Part shown: positions 15,004 to 16,830 of the stretch, piece after piece
Position numbering within the stretch: the stretch's first letter is position 1
Layout: each line of letters begins with the position of its first letter
Assembly (NCBI GenBank): GCA_945946715.1
Contig: CAMEWU010000024.1
Location: forward strand, 1 to 16,830
Source: an uncultured Clostridium sp.
GTDB taxonomy: Bacteria > Bacillota > Clostridia > Lachnospirales > Lachnospiraceae
Direction: 5' to 3'
DNA length: 16,830 bases
Notes under the pieces: model-generated
Seen by the model: only the letters and a program-made list of their open reading frames with translations
What the model was told of the DNA's origin: nothing
Database searches by the model: none
Program-made: the position numbers and the translations under genes

Positions 15004-16830
15004 CTAATGAATATATTTCTGTATGAAATTAACGATAATTTTTCTTGTTTCCTCCTCTGCCTCACTTGTTTCAAACTGTCGCTCCGGATGCCATTGGAGT
15101 GCCAACAGTTTCATTTTTTCTGAATAATATGCCTCGATTACATGATTTTCCTCATCTACTGCCATAGGGGTAAAACAAGGTGCCAGACATCCTTCATAAA
15201 TTATATCCTGGTGGAAATTATTAACATAAATATCTCGATTTTCCGTTAACAAATGTACTTTATGATCCTTTCCTCTTGGTCGTTCCGCAGGTAATTCCGG
15301 ATGATAAGCCAGACTTCCGCCAAACAATACGTTAATATACTGCATTCCACGGCAGGTTGCTATAATCGGAATCTCATGTTCAATGCAGTATCGTATCATT
15401 TTTTCCTCAGTCCGGTCCCGGTTAGGCTGGATTTCTTCATCATGTTCTCTGTCATACCACTTTGGCTGTAGTGCTCCCCCACCTACTACAATTAATAAAT
15501 CAATTTCATCATCAAATAACCGTTCAAAGTTCTTAGTATGGTTGGATACGGGTTTCGGAATAAATCCCATCAGTTCATAAAACCGAATATATGCAGATTC
15601 CAAAATATCGGTTGCATCTCCATATTGATTTACCCCTTCCCGCTGGGTAATGAGTGCATGAAGATTATGGTACTGGATACCTTCCTGAATCGTTCCATTC
15701 CGGCAATCCAGTTCCAGATAATTCATCTTGGTTACCGTATCATATATTTTTGCACCACAACCAATAGCTGCCGGAATATCGAATTCTGCACATCGGATTG
15801 CCATGTGGGATGCTGCACCACCATATTTGGTAATAAATCCCTTAATCCGCTTCGTAAAAATCCACTCATACCCCGGGTCTGCCTGGGGAACCACAACGAT
15901 TTTTCCCTCGATGTTAACATCCTGTTCTTCTTCCAGCAAGACTACCTCGCCTGCGACCCGTTTGCTGGTAATAAAGTTTGGTCGTGCTTCATAAACCGGA
16001 ATAATATCAATACTATTTGCCGACAGTATCACTTCCGGAAGCAGAATACTCCGATTCAATCGGAAGTTCTTATGTCGTTCCTCAATCAAGACCGCCCATT
16101 GTTCCTTTAACTTTTCTACATCCACTTCCCTGTCATACTGTTGAATATCTTCGATTGTCAGCCAGGACAACTCATCAATTCGAAATCCCATCAACTGTCC
16201 CATCTTACGAATCCACTCAAGAACAAGACTCAGGGAGCGGGTAAATTCAAACTTAAAATATTCCCGCTGCTCAATGGCAGAGACCAGAAATTTCTGAAAT
16301 ACCTCCGCCGGTAAATCCATACCATTATCCTCCAGAGCCTGCTGCAAGTGAGTCAAGTCTTTTCTGGGGGTTTTCACAATGGCTGTTTTCTTGCTTTTTG
16401 CGGAAACCGGACGAAAATTCATAGCATCGTACCGCTCTGTCCGGATATCGTACGTACCACTTCGCAAGTGTCCATATTTAGAATCGAATTCTTCTTTGCT
16501 CATTTTTCCTTCCGAATAAGCTTCAAAGTCTTCATTAAAGGCTGTGGATACCGTAGAGATGGACTGCATAAACTGATCCATTTCCTCTTGTGAACAATAT
16601 CCGGCTTCAACCATTGAACGTAAAAATGCCCTTGCCATAAAAGCCATTCTCGCCTGTCTGGCAAACTGCGGCGTTCCATAACGGGTAATTGCTTCCAGCA
16701 TCCACTTTACGGTTTCAATTAATTCTTTAATATTATTACAATTTTCTCCGATTTTCTCTATTTCCAACCGGGTAAACTCCAATATATTCAAAGAACCCTT
16801 ATCCTGTGCCAGAATTGCATTATGCTTATG
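15004..16830 (-). CDS. PEP-synthase-like (glutamine kinase-type) enzyme fused to PuuD-like amidotransferase (5' end beyond window)
   Basis: The frame is open to the window edge, so the true start is not visible; 608 residues are seen. Numbering from the TTG at 16791: residues 1-240 are helical and contain KYGHLRSGTYDI (105-116), a motif I associate with the glutamine kinase Cj1418. Residues about 265-372 form the swivelling phosphohistidine domain of PEP-utilising enzymes, GGAASHMAIRCAEFDIPAAI (324-343), with His329 the expected phosphoryl carrier. Residues about 376-595 are a class I glutamine amidotransferase fold of PuuD type: ITQREG (381-386), VVGGGALQPKWY (435-446), NRDRTE (457-462), TCRGMQ with nucleophile Cys480, and QWHPER with His568 and Glu570. 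In Campylobacter the separate enzymes Cj1418 and Cj1417 phosphorylate glutamine and hydrolyse gamma-glutamyl-CDP-amidate. The missing N-terminus should hold the ATP-grasp domain. The fusion is seen; the pathway is inferred. Confidence 0.82.
   Translation of the reverse strand, partial: HKHNAILAQDKGSLNILEFTRLEIEKIGENCNNIKELIETVKWMLEAITRYGTPQFARQARMAFMARAFLRSMVEAGYCSQEEMDQFMQSISTVSTAFNEDFEAYSEGKMSKEEFDSKYGHLRSGTYDIRTERYDAMNFRPVSAKSKKTAIVKTPRKDLTHLQQALEDNGMDLPAEVFQKFLVSAIEQREYFKFEFTRSLSLVLEWIRKMGQLMGFRIDELSWLTIEDIQQYDREVDVEKLKEQWAVLIEERHKNFRLNRSILLPEVILSANSIDIIPVYEARPNFITSKRVAGEVVLLEEEQDVNIEGKIVVVPQADPGYEWIFTKRIKGFITKYGGAASHMAIRCAEFDIPAAIGCGAKIYDTVTKMNYLELDCRNGTIQEGIQYHNLHALITQREGVNQYGDATDILESAYIRFYELMGFIPKPVSNHTKNFERLFDDEIDLLIVVGGGALQPKWYDREHDEEIQPNRDRTEEKMIRYCIEHEIPIIATCRGMQYINVLFGGSLAYHPELPAERPRGKDHKVHLLTENRDIYVNNFHQDIIYEGCLAPCFTPMAVDEENHVIEAYYSEKMKLLALQWHPERQFETSEAEEETRKIIVNFIQKYIH

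Noticed and set aside
14969..15029. TGTATGAAAT occurring twice 51 bp apart
   Set aside because: One copy lies in the coding end of the large gene and one just past it; a ten-base AT-rich repeat is easily due to chance and has no associated symmetry.
15538..16110. A 190-codon plus-strand open frame
   Set aside because: It lies entirely antisense to the PEP-synthase/amidotransferase fusion, whose motifs are well conserved; it has no ribosome binding site and a composition typical of a shadow frame.

Overview
The window looks like an AT-rich chromosomal segment from an anaerobic Firmicute, most likely a Lachnospiraceae-type (Clostridium cluster XIVa) gut bacterium. The evidence is indirect: near-universal GGAGG ribosome binding sites, sigma-A promoters with extended -10 boxes, a CarD-family regulator, a J-like/TPR protein of the kind common in that family, and a marR plus heterodimeric ABC exporter cassette. 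No rRNA, tRNA, CRISPR array, transposase or phage gene is visible. Both ends cut through genes. No gene-free stretch exceeds about 215 bases.

Left part (1-3600): a large minus-strand protein with a degenerate J-like N-terminus and TPR-like helices runs off the left edge. It is divergent from a secreted SGNH/GDSL hydrolase on the plus strand. The hydrolase is convergent with, and overlaps by 88 bp, a Gfo/Idh/MocA oxidoreductase.

Middle (3600-11730), all minus strand: the transcription unit marR - ABC half-transporter A - ABC half-transporter B - oxidoreductase starts at a clear promoter with a nested double operator (7798-7858). A and B are complementary halves of a heterodimeric exporter: A carries a degenerate ATP site (Walker A Ala, Asp for the catalytic Glu, Gln for the switch His) and B the canonical catalytic residues. 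Upstream lies a second likely unit: dUTPase - 8-TM protein of unknown function - DUF308 membrane protein - a third, canonical ABC exporter half.

Right part (11600-16830): a TPR-bearing family 2 glycosyltransferase is transcribed divergently from dut. It meets a serine O-acetyltransferase tail to tail, with both stop codons in the loop of one perfect hairpin. Behind the acetyltransferase lie a hotdog thioesterase, a strong terminator and a CarD-family regulator. The right edge holds the most interesting gene: a 5'-truncated open frame in which the central and phosphohistidine-type domains of a PEP-synthase-like enzyme, resembling the L-glutamine kinase of the Campylobacter CDP-amidate (capsular phosphoramidate) pathway, are fused to a PuuD-like class I amidotransferase domain resembling the gamma-glutamyl-CDP-amidate hydrolase of the same pathway. 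If correct, this is a two-step fusion enzyme for phosphoramidate decoration in a Gram-positive gut bacterium. The remaining pathway genes would have to lie beyond the right edge.
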